Positions 37,592 through 46,050 are shown, counted from the first letter of the stretch. The stretch is 64,000 bases of DNA from Ferrovibrio sp. (GCF_019636075.1 NZ_JAHBYG010000009.1:42234-106233); one strand, 5' to 3'. The notes: generated from the sequence alone by a model not told the origin. A program made the numbers and translations.

Positions 37592-37688
37592 GGGGTGTCT
37601 CAGCCGGCCGGGGCTTGCCCCCCCGGTACCACCCCACTATGTATTGGGGTGCCGTTTCAGGCGCCTGAATGCAGAGTGAGACAGCCCC
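37592..37688 (+). ncRNA. Structured junction RNA upstream of moaA, candidate molybdenum-cofactor riboswitch
   Basis: The 121 bp between the acyl-CoA synthetase fusion and moaA fold on paper into a closed junction. The closing stem pairs GGGGTGTCTCA (37592-37602) with TGAGACAGCCCC (37677-37688), 11 bp with one bulged G. Inside are a GC-rich hairpin (about 37608-37626), a perfect 7-bp hairpin with arms CACCCCA (37630-37636) and TGGGGTG (37645-37651), and TTCAG-GCGC-CTGAA (37656-37669). No good Shine-Dalgarno lies free before the moaA ATG, and the closing stem ends six bases before it, so ligand-dependent access to the start is plausible. Moco-motif riboswitches precede moaA in many bacteria; identity with that motif was not verified. 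Confidence 0.5.
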
Positions 37689-37694
37689 TTTCCC

Positions 37695-38684
37695 ATGCTC
37701 GATCCGTTCGGCCGGTCCATATCCTACCTGCGCGTGTCGGTCACTGACCGATGCGACTTCCGCTGTGTGTATTGCATGGCGGAGGACATGACCTTCCTGC
37801 CGAAATCGGAAGTGCTGAGCCTGGAGGAGATGGACCGCCTCTGTGGCGCCTTCATCCGCAAGGGCGTGAAAAAAATCCGCCTCACCGGCGGTGAACCGCT
37901 GGTACGCGGCGGCATCATGACCCTGATCAACAGCCTGGGTGCGCGGATCGGCGCGGACGGGCTGGAAGAGCTCACCCTCACCACCAATGGCAGCCAGTTG
38001 GAGAAATATGCCGCGCAGCTTCATGCTGCCGGCGTGCGGCGCATCAATGTATCGCTGGACAGCCTGGAGCCGGAAAAATTCACCAGCCTCACCCGCTGGG
38101 GCAAGCTGGAAAAGGTTCTGGCCGGCTTGCGCGCTGCCAAGGCGGCGGGGCTGGCGATCAAGATCAACACGGTTGCCCTGCGCGGCGTAAACGATATGGA
38201 ATTCGATCGCCTGATCGCCTGGTGCGGCGAGGAAGGCTTCGATCTGGTGCTGATCGAAGTGATGCCGATGGGCGATATCGGCCCGCAGCGCGTGGATCAG
38301 TATCTGCCGCTATCCCTGGCGCGCACCGCCATCCAGCGCACATGGACTCTGGACGATACCGATTATCGCACCGGCGGCCCGGCCCGCTATTACACCGTGC
38401 GCGAGACCGGTCGCCGGCTCGGCTTCATCACGCCGATGACCCACAATTTCTGCGAAAGCTGCAACCGCGTGCGGCTGACCTGCACCGGCCAGCTTTACAT
38501 GTGCCTGGGCCAGGAAGACAGCGCCGATCTGCGCGCACCGATCCGGGCATCGGAAAGCGATGCCCAGCTCGATGCCGCCATCATCGAGGCCATCGCACGC
38601 AAGCCCAAGGGCCATGATTTTGTGATCGACCGGCGCGGCCCGAATGTTTCAGTACCGCGCCATATGAGCGTGACCGGCGGTTGA
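37695..38684 (+). CDS. moaA: GTP 3',8-cyclase MoaA
   Basis: MoaA is the radical-SAM enzyme that starts molybdenum-cofactor synthesis, converting GTP to 3',8-cyclo-GTP. The 329-residue protein has the radical-SAM cluster motif CDFRCVYC near residue 20, the GGEP motif ([11 protein letters not shown]), the second [4Fe-4S] site [19 protein letters not shown] near 255-275 and the essential Gly-Gly C-terminus (HMSVTGG). The start at 37695 is preceded by a structured leader rather than a standard ribosome-binding site. moaC, required next in the pathway, is not in the window. The gene converges on a secreted protein gene with 44 bp between stops. Confidence 0.97.
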   Translation: MLDPFGRSISYLRVSVTDRCDFRCVYCMAEDMTFLPKSEVLSLEEMDRLCGAFIRKGVKKIRLTGGEPLVRGGIMTLINSLGARIGADGLEELTLTTNGSQLEKYAAQLHAAGVRRINVSLDSLEPEKFTSLTRWGKLEKVLAGLRAAKAAGLAIKINTVALRGVNDMEFDRLIAWCGEEGFDLVLIEVMPMGDIGPQRVDQYLPLSLARTAIQRTWTLDDTDYRTGGPARYYTVRETGRRLGFITPMTHNFCESCNRVRLTCTGQLYMCLGQEDSADLRAPIRASESDAQLDAAIIEAIARKPKGHDFVIDRRGPNVSVPRHMSVTGG

Positions 38685-38728
38685 TTCCTGGCGGCTTGTA
38701 CCTCAGGGCCGCCCTATCAGCGCCAAGC

Positions 38729-39250
38729 CTATTCTATTTCAATCCTGTGTGCGAAACCGATGCCATCCGAGATGGTGAGCTGGGTATAGCCGAGCAGCTT
38801 TGCGAGATCGAGGAAGGTGAACAGATCTTCCACGGCATATTCGCGCAGCAACTGACTGGTACGGGCCACGGCGGTAAGCTGGGCCAACAATGCCCGGGCC
38901 TGATAGATGCCCTCGAAGCCGTCGGCGCCCATAGCCACGATGATCAGCTTTTCGGCCTCCGCCCCCTTGGCGAAGATCGCGAAATTCGGCGGATAGGGCC
39001 GCCCCATCTGCTGGTGCGTGAGGCCAGTTACAAAGGCCAGCCGGGTTTCGCGGGTGGCGTTCGGCATCGCCGTGGCCCGGGCCTTGTAAACCTCTTCCGA
39101 GGTCAGCGGCGGGTAGTAATACCCGATATGGCGTTCGCCGCCTTCGCCGTCCTGCGCCATCGCCGGCGCCCCGACCTGGGCGAGCCCAACCAGCACCAAA
39201 GCAGCCAGCACTGCCCCCTGTAACACCCCACGAAATAGCATTTTCAACAC
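38729..39250 (-). CDS. Secreted protein of unknown function
   Basis: The 173-residue product begins with a clear signal peptide ([20 protein letters not shown] then APAMAQ, likely cleavage after AMAQ) and is predicted to be periplasmic. The mature part contains ERHIGYYYPPLTSEEVYKAR, FVTGLTHQQMGRPYPPNFAI and KLIIVAMGADGFEGIYQARA; I recognise the general look of a conserved alphaproteobacterial hypothetical, but no named family. There are no cysteines or classical catalytic motifs. It is transcribed away from nadK and converges on moaA; no functional link to either is demonstrated. Confidence 0.8.
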   Translation of the reverse strand: MLKMLFRGVLQGAVLAALVLVGLAQVGAPAMAQDGEGGERHIGYYYPPLTSEEVYKARATAMPNATRETRLAFVTGLTHQQMGRPYPPNFAIFAKGAEAEKLIIVAMGADGFEGIYQARALLAQLTAVARTSQLLREYAVEDLFTFLDLAKLLGYTQLTISDGIGFAHRIEIE

Positions 39251-39285
39251 CCCCTGTATCAGGGCCCCTGCAGCCCCTGGCCGGG

Positions 39286-39314
39286 CTGACTTGCCCGCGC
39301 GGAAAAGTTATACT
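39286..39314 (+). promoter_or_regulatory. Sigma-70-like promoter for nadK
   Basis: CTGACT (39286-39291) and TATACT (39309-39314) are separated by exactly 17 bp, giving 4/6 and 5/6 matches to the sigma-70 consensus. Transcription would start near 39321, leaving a leader of about 55 nt before the nadK ATG at 39377. The site lies in the divergent region between the secreted-protein gene and nadK. It was read by eye only. Confidence 0.45.
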
Positions 39315-39376
39315 GCATTTCCGGCCGCTTGCGAGCCGGCGTTTTAGGATTCCAATGCCGGGAACGGAACACGGGT

Positions 39377-40147
39377 ATGCGCACATTCGAAAAGATCGCC
39401 TTCGTGGCTGCGCGCGGCAGCCAGGCCGGGGCGGCCCGCGACCAGTTGGTGGCGCGCTATGGCAATTGCAAACCCGAGGAAGCCGAGGTGATCGTGGCGC
39501 TGGGCGGCGATGGCCTGATGCTGCAAACCCTGCACCGGCACATGACCCGCGGCCTGCCGATCTATGGCATGAACCAGGGCAGTGTCGGCTTCCTGATGAA
39601 CGAATATGCCGAGGATGACCTGCCGGCCCGCTTGGCGGCCGCCCAGCCTTCCACCTTGAATCCGCTGCGCATGAAGGTGCAAAGCGAATCCGGCGGAGAA
39701 CGCGAAGGCCTAGCGATCAACGAAGTATCGCTGCTGCGCCAGACTAGGCAGGCCGCCAAGCTGCGCATATCCGTGGATGGCCGCGTGCGGGTGGACGAAC
39801 TGATCTGCGATGGCGCGCTGGTTTCAACCCCGGCCGGCAGCACGGCCTATAATCTTTCGGCCCATGGCCCGATCCTGCCTCTCAGCGCCGGCGTGCTGGC
39901 CCTCACCCCGATCAGCGCCTTCCGGCCCCGGCGCTGGCGCGGCGCCCTGCTGCCGCGCAAGGCCCAAGTGCATATCGAGGTGCTGGACAATTTCAAACGC
40001 CCGGTGAGCGCCACAGCCGATGCCTATGAAGTGCGCGATGTGGTGGAAGTGGAAATAGCCGAAGCGATCGACATCAAACTGACGCTGCTGTTCGATCCCG
40101 GCCACGACCTGGAAGAACGCATCCTCACCGAGCAGTTTACGAATTAG
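39377..40147 (+). CDS. nadK: NAD kinase
   Basis: NadK phosphorylates NAD to NADP. The 256-residue length is usual for alphaproteobacterial enzymes. The catalytic GGDG motif is in [19 protein letters not shown] near residue 45, followed by [36 protein letters not shown] and the nucleotide-binding [14 protein letters not shown]. The ATG at 39377 ([10 protein letters not shown]) is preferred to an upstream in-frame start at 39329 because it starts family homology. Its last 11 bp overlap the 3' end of the convergent cutA gene. Confidence 0.95.
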   Translation: MRTFEKIAFVAARGSQAGAARDQLVARYGNCKPEEAEVIVALGGDGLMLQTLHRHMTRGLPIYGMNQGSVGFLMNEYAEDDLPARLAAAQPSTLNPLRMKVQSESGGEREGLAINEVSLLRQTRQAAKLRISVDGRVRVDELICDGALVSTPAGSTAYNLSAHGPILPLSAGVLALTPISAFRPRRWRGALLPRKAQVHIEVLDNFKRPVSATADAYEVRDVVEVEIAEAIDIKLTLLFDPGHDLEERILTEQFTN

Positions 40148-40466
40148 TTTCGGCCAGCAGCCAATTCAGATATTCCGCATTGCCGCCTGCACCGATTGGC
40201 AGCGGGATCACGCAAGGCACACTGTAGGAATGCGCAGCCAGTACAGCTTTGGTGGCGGCTTCCACCAGACTGGCGCGGGTTTTCAGGATCAGCACGGTTT
40301 CGCTGCCGCGCTCCAGTTTGCCCTGCCACCAATACAGCGAGCGCATGCCCGGGATGATATTGGCACAGGCCGCCAGCCTTGCTGCCACCACGGCCTCGGC
40401 CACCTTGTCGGCCTCGGCATCCGAAGCGCAGGTGACATATAGCAGCGTGACGGCATCCTCGCTCAC
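40137..40466 (-). CDS. cutA: Divalent-cation tolerance protein CutA
   Basis: CutA is a small trimeric PII-like protein associated with metal tolerance; its biochemical role is not settled. The 109-residue product contains [49 protein letters not shown] and the terminal [15 protein letters not shown], all characteristic. The start is a GTG at 40466 that overlaps the ctaA stop (GTGA); no in-frame ATG exists near the N-terminus, and the open frame upstream is only ctaA read in a different phase. The 3' end overlaps nadK by 11 bp, convergently. Confidence 0.94.
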   Translation of the reverse strand: MSEDAVTLLYVTCASDAEADKVAEAVVAARLAACANIIPGMRSLYWWQGKLERGSETVLILKTRASLVEAATKAVLAAHSYSVPCVIPLPIGAGGNAEYLNWLLAETNS

Positions 40467-41491
40467 TGCGCGCTCTCCGCCGCACGGCGCGCCATGCCAT
40501 GCCACAGCATGATACCGCCCATGAAAACCAACAGCGCGCCGGCCTGATGCAGCACGCCCATGATGATCGGCACATGCAGTAACAGGGTGATGATGCCAAG
40601 CGCCACTTGCAGCACAACGGTGGCCATCACCATATGCCGCCCGCCATTGCTGACCCGGCCCTTCTGGGTAAGCCAGACGACCAGCGCCAGCAGCAACACC
40701 AGATAGGCGATCATACGATGCTGAAACTGGATGGTGAGGGCATTCTCGAAGATATTGAGCCAGAGTGGCGATACCGTGGCCAAACCATCGGGGATGATCT
40801 GGCCATCCATCAGCGGCCAGGTGTTGTAGGCCAGGCCGGCATTCAGCCCGGCCACCAAACCGCCCGACAGGATTTGCACAAACACTAGCGCAACGAACAG
40901 GATGGCAATGCCCGCCCCTGCCGGGCTTTGCATGCGTGGCGCGCGGCGCAGCGATAAAGCGCCCCACAACAGATAGGCAAAGATCAGGAAAGCCAGCCCG
41001 AGATGGGCGGTGAGGCGGTAATGGCTCACATCGGGATGATCCACCAGGCCGCTTTTCACCATGAACCAGCCCATGGCGCCCTGCGAACCGCCCAGCAGCA
41101 GCATGGCAATCAGATGCCCATGCAGCCCGGCGGGAATTTTCCGCCGCAGCCAGAACCAGAGCAGTGGCAAAGCAAAGGCCAGGCCGATGACCCGCCCCAG
41201 CAGACGGTGGATATATTCCAGCCAGAAGATTTCCTTGAAACCCTCCAGCGTCATGCCGATATTGATTTTCTGGTATTCGGGGAATTGCTTGTATTTCTCG
41301 AATTCGGCAATCCAGGCCGCTTCGCTCAAAGGCGGCAGCCAGCCGGTGATCGGCTTCCATTCCACCATCGAAAGACCGGATTCGGTCAGCCTGGTCAGGC
41401 CGCCGATCACCACCATCAGGCCCACAAGCCCGGCCACGGCAAACAGCCAGCGTGCCAGGGGGCGCGTATCGATCACATCACGCATAAGCAT
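40463..41491 (-). CDS. ctaA: Heme A synthase (COX15/CtaA)
   Basis: CtaA oxidises the methyl group of heme O to make heme A for aa3-type cytochrome oxidases. The 342-residue, eight-helix protein is of the alphaproteobacterial/mitochondrial type: GGLTRLTESGLSMVEWKPITG near the N-terminus (quoted in part), FWLEYIHRLLGRVIGLAFAL with a heme-ligand histidine, SHYRLTAHLGLAFLI, and QFQHRMIAYLVLLLALV plus the final HQAGALLVFMGGIMLWHG with further histidines. It is translationally coupled to cutA downstream. Its presence implies an aerobic, heme-copper-oxidase respiratory chain. Confidence 0.97.
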   Translation of the reverse strand: MLMRDVIDTRPLARWLFAVAGLVGLMVVIGGLTRLTESGLSMVEWKPITGWLPPLSEAAWIAEFEKYKQFPEYQKINIGMTLEGFKEIFWLEYIHRLLGRVIGLAFALPLLWFWLRRKIPAGLHGHLIAMLLLGGSQGAMGWFMVKSGLVDHPDVSHYRLTAHLGLAFLIFAYLLWGALSLRRAPRMQSPAGAGIAILFVALVFVQILSGGLVAGLNAGLAYNTWPLMDGQIIPDGLATVSPLWLNIFENALTIQFQHRMIAYLVLLLALVVWLTQKGRVSNGGRHMVMATVVLQVALGIITLLLHVPIIMGVLHQAGALLVFMGGIMLWHGMARRAAESAQ

Positions 41492-41535
41492 TTCCCGGTT
41501 TATTGCGGCCGGGAGAATAGCCCGCCAAGCCGGGC

Positions 41536-43152
41536 TTAGCGACGCTTTCGTTGTCGCAGGTCGATACAGCCTGGGCGCTGCCTGGGATCCTCGCTATGCT
41601 TGAAAATCTGGGTCTTTTGCACTTTTTGGGTGCCGGTGGTGGGCAGCGCATCGAGAAACAGCAGCCAGCCCGGCGCCTTGTAATAAGCCAGCCGCTGGTT
41701 GCACCAATCGAACAGCGCTTCGGCAAGCGCGAGATCGGCGCCATGCCCCGGCATCGGCACGATGCAGGCCATCACTTCCTCTTCGCGCAATTCGTCCTTC
41801 ACCGCCAGAACGGCCACCTGCGCCACGGCATCATGGGCCTGCAATACGGCCTCCACTTCGGCGGCAGCAATATTCTCGCCGGAGCGGCGGATGATGTTCT
41901 TCTTGCGATCGACGAAATACAGCATGCCGTCTTCCGCCATACGCACTGCATCGCCGGTATGGAACCAGCCGCCCTTCCAGGACTCATCGGTGGCGGCCTG
42001 GTTTTTCAGATAGCCGGAAAAGAATCCACGGCGCGGATCAGGACCGGCGCAGCGCACCAGCAATTCGCCTTCCTGGCCGCGCGGCACTTCGTTGCCATCA
42101 GCATCCACCACCTTGGCTTCCAGGTCTTTCATGGGGCGGCCGAAAGCGCGGGTATCGATCTGTCGCGGTTCCCAGGCATCGGCCAGGATGCGGCCGGTTT
42201 CGGTCATGCCCCAGACTTCGACCAACGGAAAGCCGAAACGCGTCTCGAAGGCCGCATGCAGTTGCGGCTCCACCCCGGCCCCCAGGCCAAAGCGCACGCA
42301 ATGCGCGGTTTCTTCCGGCACGTTTGGCTGATTCAGCAGCAGCGGCGGCACCACGCCGAGATAATGAATGATGGTGGCACGCGTCTGCGCCACTTCGCGC
42401 CACCAGCGGGTGGGGCTGAAACGTTCGGGCAAGATGATGCAATTGGCGGTGAGGATGGCGCAGGTAACCGTGATGGCTTGATGGTTCATGTGAAACAGCG
42501 GCAGCGGATTGTAGAAACGATCCGTGCCGTGATGCACTTCCAACAGCCCGCCGAAATCGCGATACCAGGCACCGGCATTGAGATAATAATAATTGGTGAG
42601 GATGCAGCCCTTGGGCCGGCCGGTGGTGCCCGATGTGTAGAGCAGGCTGCATTCGGTGTCGTGGCCAATATTGCCGGTCAGCGCCGGATTTTGCGGACGC
42701 GGCAATTGCGCCGGCATGGCCATGGCATCCACCACCGGCAAGGGCTTGTCCGTGCGCTCGGCCGCCACGCGCTGCATGTCGGTCAGGCGATGGGGCAGCA
42801 CCACGGCCAGATCGGCCTCGGAATGCTGCATCTGATAGAGCATTTCATCATGCCGATAATCGGGATTGATCGGCACGATGCCGCAGCCCAAGGCATTCAG
42901 CGCCAGATAATGCAGCAGGAATTCCGGCCGCATATCCAGCAGCAGGCCCACGCGGTGGCCCAGGCCATAGCCGGCTGCGGCGTAAACTGCGCGCAGGTCT
43001 TCCACGCGGCGGGCGGCCTGGGCATAGCTGAGTTCGCCGCCCTCGGGCTGCCAATCACGATCCGGCCGGGCCGGCAGGCAACAGAAAGCGTTATCGGGAT
43101 ACGCGGCTACGCTGGCGCTGAACGCCGCATAGACGCTCAAGGGTAATGTCAT
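41536..43152 (-). CDS. AMP-forming acyl-CoA synthetase / ligase
   Basis: The 538-residue protein belongs to the adenylate-forming superfamily. Motifs include the P-loop LLYTSGTTGRPKGC near residue 170, the aromatic/Thr motif VWGMTETGRI, the hinge YFVDRKKNIIRRSGENIAAAEVE and the C-terminal lysine region LPTTGTQKVQKTQIF. The order and motif details resemble CaiC/crotonobetaine-type or medium-chain ligases, but the acid substrate cannot be deduced. It ends 44 bp upstream of ctaA on the same strand and lies just downstream of uppP, with no obvious functional link to either. Confidence 0.93.
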   Translation of the reverse strand: MTLPLSVYAAFSASVAAYPDNAFCCLPARPDRDWQPEGGELSYAQAARRVEDLRAVYAAAGYGLGHRVGLLLDMRPEFLLHYLALNALGCGIVPINPDYRHDEMLYQMQHSEADLAVVLPHRLTDMQRVAAERTDKPLPVVDAMAMPAQLPRPQNPALTGNIGHDTECSLLYTSGTTGRPKGCILTNYYYLNAGAWYRDFGGLLEVHHGTDRFYNPLPLFHMNHQAITVTCAILTANCIILPERFSPTRWWREVAQTRATIIHYLGVVPPLLLNQPNVPEETAHCVRFGLGAGVEPQLHAAFETRFGFPLVEVWGMTETGRILADAWEPRQIDTRAFGRPMKDLEAKVVDADGNEVPRGQEGELLVRCAGPDPRRGFFSGYLKNQAATDESWKGGWFHTGDAVRMAEDGMLYFVDRKKNIIRRSGENIAAAEVEAVLQAHDAVAQVAVLAVKDELREEEVMACIVPMPGHGADLALAEALFDWCNQRLAYYKAPGWLLFLDALPTTGTQKVQKTQIFKHSEDPRQRPGCIDLRQRKRR

Positions 43153-43176
43153 CCATTCCTCCCGGCTGATTATGCT

Positions 43177-43992
43177 TCAGCGCAGCAGGAGTATCACCAG
43201 CATGAGGCTGCCGAGCAAGATGCGATAATAGGCAAAAGGCACGAAGCCATGGCGATTGATTAAGGCGATCACGAAGCGCACCACCAGCAGCGCGCTGAAA
43301 AATGCGGCTAGGAAGCCCAGCGCAATCACGCCCAAACCTTCCAGGCTCAGGCCGCTCCAGTTCTTGTAAAGATCGTAAACCGTGGCCGCCAGCATGGTGG
43401 GAACGGCCAGGAAGAAACTGAATTCGGTAGCCGCCTCACGCCGCACGCCCAGCAGCCGTGCGCCCATGATGGTGGCGCCGGAGCGCGATACGCCGGGGAT
43501 CATCGCCAGGCATTGGATGAAGCCGATCTTCAGGCTGAGGCTGAAGCGGAAATCATCCACGCTGGCAACCTCGCCTTCTCCCACATAGCGCTCGATGGCC
43601 AGGATGGCGAAGCCGCCCAGCACCAGGGCTACCGACACCACCCAGGGCCCGAACTGGGGGCTGAACAGCACACTCTTGATGAAGCCATGGGCAAAAAAAC
43701 CGATCACCAGAGCCGGCAGAAAACCGAACAGCACATTCACGGTGAAGCGATTGGCGCGATCATCGCGGCCCAGGCCGGCCAGGGTATCCACCAGCCGGCG
43801 CCAATAGACCAGGCATATCGCCAGAATGGCACCCAGCTGAATGGCGATTTCGAACACCTTGCCGGGCGGCCCCTGAAAACCAAGCAGATCGACCAGCAGG
43901 ATCAGATGACCCGTGGAGGAAACCGGGATGAACTCGGTCAGCCCCTCCACAATGCCCAGCAGCAGAGCTTGCAGATGTGTGATGTCGAACAC
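43177..43992 (-). CDS. uppP: Undecaprenyl-diphosphatase UppP (BacA)
   Basis: UppP recycles undecaprenyl diphosphate to the monophosphate carrier used for peptidoglycan and surface sugars. The 271-residue membrane protein has the signatures GIVEGLTEFIPVSSTGHLIL near the N-terminus and MIPGVSRSGATIMGARLLG later, with about eight helices. The chosen start is the GTG at 43992 (FDITHLQALLLG follows), which has GAGGT eight bases upstream; the frame is open another 34 codons without family similarity. The stretch 43993-44201 (209 bp) between this gene and the divergent small gene holds no other recognisable feature. Confidence 0.95.
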   Translation of the reverse strand: MFDITHLQALLLGIVEGLTEFIPVSSTGHLILLVDLLGFQGPPGKVFEIAIQLGAILAICLVYWRRLVDTLAGLGRDDRANRFTVNVLFGFLPALVIGFFAHGFIKSVLFSPQFGPWVVSVALVLGGFAILAIERYVGEGEVASVDDFRFSLSLKIGFIQCLAMIPGVSRSGATIMGARLLGVRREAATEFSFFLAVPTMLAATVYDLYKNWSGLSLEGLGVIALGFLAAFFSALLVVRFVIALINRHGFVPFAYYRILLGSLMLVILLLR

Positions 43993-44201
43993 GGCAAAAA
44001 CCTCGGTTGTGCCCCATGAATGCCCGCCGATAAGCCCGGGCCGGGCCTTTGGCAGCCTAGCCTGATTCGGCCGCGGTCGTCGCCGTTCCGCCACCCAGGA
44101 AAGCGCTTCGAACGCAGCCAGGGAAACGGCCGCAAAATGCCCCCTCTTGCAGAGCGGGCAGCCTTTCTCTAAGACTTCCCGCGTAGGATGATGGAGTGGC
44201 C

Positions 44202-44636
44202 ATGTTTGGCTTTTTGTTTGGAAAAAAGAAGAAATCGGCTTCGGGTCAATTGCTGATCCCGATGGTGCACGAGGTATCGGTCACGGCTATCGACAACAAG
44301 CCCGTGGTGATCGTGAAAGCGCCGTTTTCTGCCATCCAGACCGACGACACCACGCGCGTGGCGATGCGTTACTATCTGCGCACGTTTCCCAACATGACCC
44401 CGGTGATGCTGACTTTCGATCCGCTGGACCCGGAAAAGCGTGCCATCTTCATCGGTCCGCGCCAGTTCACCGAAGCGCTGCAAGCCCATCAGGTGGGCGA
44501 TTTTCCCTTCACCCAGGTGCGGGTCGATGTGCCTTTCATTCCCTGGTTCTTCAAGGAAGAGCTGGAAAAGAAGGCCCAGGAGCAGGCCGAGGCCACCGCC
44601 AGCACCGAGGAAAAGCCCAAGGACAAAGAGGACTAA
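44202..44636 (+). CDS. Small protein of unknown function
   Basis: The 144-residue product begins MFGFLFGKKKKSASGQLLIP and is predicted to be soluble: a basic start, a beta-rich middle (VSVTAIDNKPVVIVKAPFSA, VMLTFDPLDPEKRAIFIGP) and a charged Glu/Lys-rich tail. No domain is recognised. The ATG at 44202 has GGAG five bases upstream; a GTG two codons earlier overlaps that site and is less likely. The stop overlaps the convergent thrS stop by four bases. The neighbours are uppP (divergent) and the short ThrRS (convergent), which give no clue to function. Confidence 0.75.
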   Translation: MFGFLFGKKKKSASGQLLIPMVHEVSVTAIDNKPVVIVKAPFSAIQTDDTTRVAMRYYLRTFPNMTPVMLTFDPLDPEKRAIFIGPRQFTEALQAHQVGDFPFTQVRVDVPFIPWFFKEELEKKAQEQAEATASTEEKPKDKED

Positions 44637-45850
44637 CCGTCCCCTCCCGGTGTCCCCGCCGAACCCGGGCGGGCCAGCCGCGCCAGTTCCGCCAACGCGG
44701 CCTCCATATCCATAAATTTCGCCGAGCCATCCGCCTGCCGCCACGACACGCTGCCGGCTGCCGCCTCCTTGGGCCCTACCGCCAGCAGCACCGGAATTGC
44801 CGCGGCATGGGCCGCCGCCACCTTGTCGCCCAGCCGCCCCGGCCTAACATCGCACGCCACCCGTAGATTCAGATCGAGCAAACGCTCTGCCAGAGCGCGG
44901 GCATACCCATCGGCCGGCGCACCGATGCTGGCAACCATCACCTGCTCCGGCGCCAGCCAGAACGGCAGCCGGCCTTCGTAATGCTCCAGCAGCATGCCGA
45001 TGAAACGCTCGAGGCTACCCAGCACGGCATGATGGATCAGTACCGGCCGGCGGCGCTGGTTGTCGGCATCCACGTATTCCGCATCTAGCCGTTCAGGCAG
45101 CACGAAATCCAGTTGCACAGTGCCGCATTGCCAATCGCGGCCACGGCCATCGATCAGGATGAAATCCAGCTTCGGCCCATAAAACGCGCCCTCGCCCGGC
45201 TGCACAACGCAATCCAGACCTGCCGCCTCTGCCGCCGCGCGCAATGATTCCTCGGCATGATCCCATAATGCATCGTCACCGACACGGCGTTCCGGCCGGG
45301 TGGAAAAGCCCACGCGGAAATTCGGAAAACCGAAATCGGCATAGATCTCGCGTAACATCCCGGCGAAGCGTGCCACCTCACCCACGATCTGCGCCTCGGT
45401 GCAGAAGATATGCGCATCATCCTGCACGAACGAACGGCCGCGCATCAGCCCCTGCAGAGCCCCCGACGGCTCGTTGCGATGGCAAGCGCCGAATTCGCAG
45501 AAACGCAAAGGTAATTCGCGGAATGAACGCACATGCTTACCGAATATCTGGATGTGGCATGGGCAGCTCATCGGTTTAAGCGCAAAGGGCCGATGGCCAT
45601 CCTCCAGCACGAACATATTCTCGGCGAATTTCTCCCAATGCCCGCTGCGTTCCCACAGCGAACGCGCCAGCATCTGCGGGCTGCGCACCTCCTGAAAACC
45701 CGCACGCCGCATGCGGCGGCGGATATAATCCTCCACCGCGCGATACAGCGCAAAGCCGCGTGGATGCCAGAACACCATGCCCGGCGCTTCTTCCTGCTGA
45801 TGGAAAAGCGCCAGGCGGCTACCGATATTGCGATGATCGTTGTGATCCAT
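44633..45850 (-). CDS. Short threonyl-tRNA synthetase lacking TGS and editing domains
   Basis: The 405-residue protein is a class II aminoacyl-tRNA synthetase core plus anticodon-binding domain. It shows motif 1 sequence FQEVRSPQMLARSLWERSGH, the zinc-site regions SCPCHIQIF, DDAHIFC and HHAVLGS that match the Cys-His-His of ThrRS, motif 2 FCEFGACHRNEPSGALQG and motif 3 SLERFIGMLLEHYEG. Full bacterial ThrRS is about 640 residues with N-terminal TGS and editing domains; here both are absent and the protein begins with MDHNDHRNIGSRLALFHQQE at the catalytic core. Without editing it should misload serine unless assisted. GGAG lies upstream of the ATG at 45850. A threonine-rich leader peptide and attenuator precede it. 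It may be a second, inducible ThrRS or a resistance paralogue. Confidence 0.9.
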   Translation of the reverse strand: MDHNDHRNIGSRLALFHQQEEAPGMVFWHPRGFALYRAVEDYIRRRMRRAGFQEVRSPQMLARSLWERSGHWEKFAENMFVLEDGHRPFALKPMSCPCHIQIFGKHVRSFRELPLRFCEFGACHRNEPSGALQGLMRGRSFVQDDAHIFCTEAQIVGEVARFAGMLREIYADFGFPNFRVGFSTRPERRVGDDALWDHAEESLRAAAEAAGLDCVVQPGEGAFYGPKLDFILIDGRGRDWQCGTVQLDFVLPERLDAEYVDADNQRRRPVLIHHAVLGSLERFIGMLLEHYEGRLPFWLAPEQVMVASIGAPADGYARALAERLLDLNLRVACDVRPGRLGDKVAAAHAAAIPVLLAVGPKEAAAGSVSWRQADGSAKFMDMEAALAELARLARPGSAGTPGGDG

Positions 45851-45900
45851 GGTGGGTCTCCGTTTGCATGAAAATGCCGGAACGCAGACCCTGGAAACGA

Positions 45901-45932
45901 CCAAGGCCCCGACGTTTCCGGCGGGGCCTTGG
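45901..45932 (-). terminator. Attenuator terminator (segments 3:4) upstream of the short ThrRS
   Basis: On the minus strand CCAAGGCCCCG and CGGGGCCTTGG form a perfect 11-bp stem around a 10-nt loop, followed by TCGTTTCC, a weak U-tract. It lies between the leader peptide stop and the thrS start, where a terminator makes sense only as an attenuator. Its 5' arm (segment 3, GGCCCCGCC at 45920-45928) can instead pair with GGCGGGCC in the leader (segment 2, 45981-45988), giving the antiterminator. Confidence 0.75.
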
Positions 45933-45955
45933 TGGGATGAAGCTTGAATGATCGC

Positions 45956-46039
45956 CTATGCGCGCAAGCCCATACCCACCGGCCCGCCTTGGCGGGTCGT
46001 GGTGGTGATGGTCTGCATAGTGGTGCGCATCTGGCTCAT
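45956..46039 (-). CDS. Threonine-rich attenuation leader peptide
   Basis: A 27-codon reading frame starts at the ATG at 46039 and ends at TAG (45956-45958). It reads MSQMRTTMQTITTTTRQ and continues GGPVGMGLRA. Seven of the first fifteen residues are threonine, including four consecutive Thr codons (45995-46006). The last of these overlaps segment 1 (ACCCGCC, 45991-45997) of a hairpin with segment 2. A ribosome stalled there for lack of Thr-tRNA would free segment 2 to pair with segment 3 and prevent the downstream terminator. The predicted transcription start is about five bases before the ATG, so the leader would be almost leaderless, as described for the Sinorhizobium trpL attenuator. Confidence 0.75.
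   Translation of the reverse strand: MSQMRTTMQTITTTTRQGGPVGMGLRA
45981..45997 (-). promoter_or_regulatory. Attenuator segments 1 and 2 (pause hairpin / antiterminator arm)
   Basis: Minus-strand ACCCGCC (segment 1, 45991-45997) and GGCGGGCC (segment 2, 45981-45988) can form a small hairpin CCCGCC-AA-GGCGGG. Segment 2 is also complementary, with one bulged base, to segment 3 in the terminator 5' arm at 45920-45928. The two pairings are mutually exclusive, and segment 1 begins with the last threonine codon of the leader peptide. This is the arrangement required for translation-dependent attenuation. Confidence 0.65.
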
Positions 46040-46050
46040 GGGGCGCAGCT

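Noticed and set aside
37574..37694. The hairpins between the acyl-CoA synthetase fusion and moaA as a simple terminator
   Set aside because: None is followed by a T-run, and the outer arms pair across the whole region to enclose all three hairpins, which fits a folded leader rather than a terminator.
40137..41360. A 407-residue fusion containing CutA at its end
   Set aside because: The first 298 residues are ctaA in another frame. The true CutA starts at a GTG overlapping the ctaA stop.
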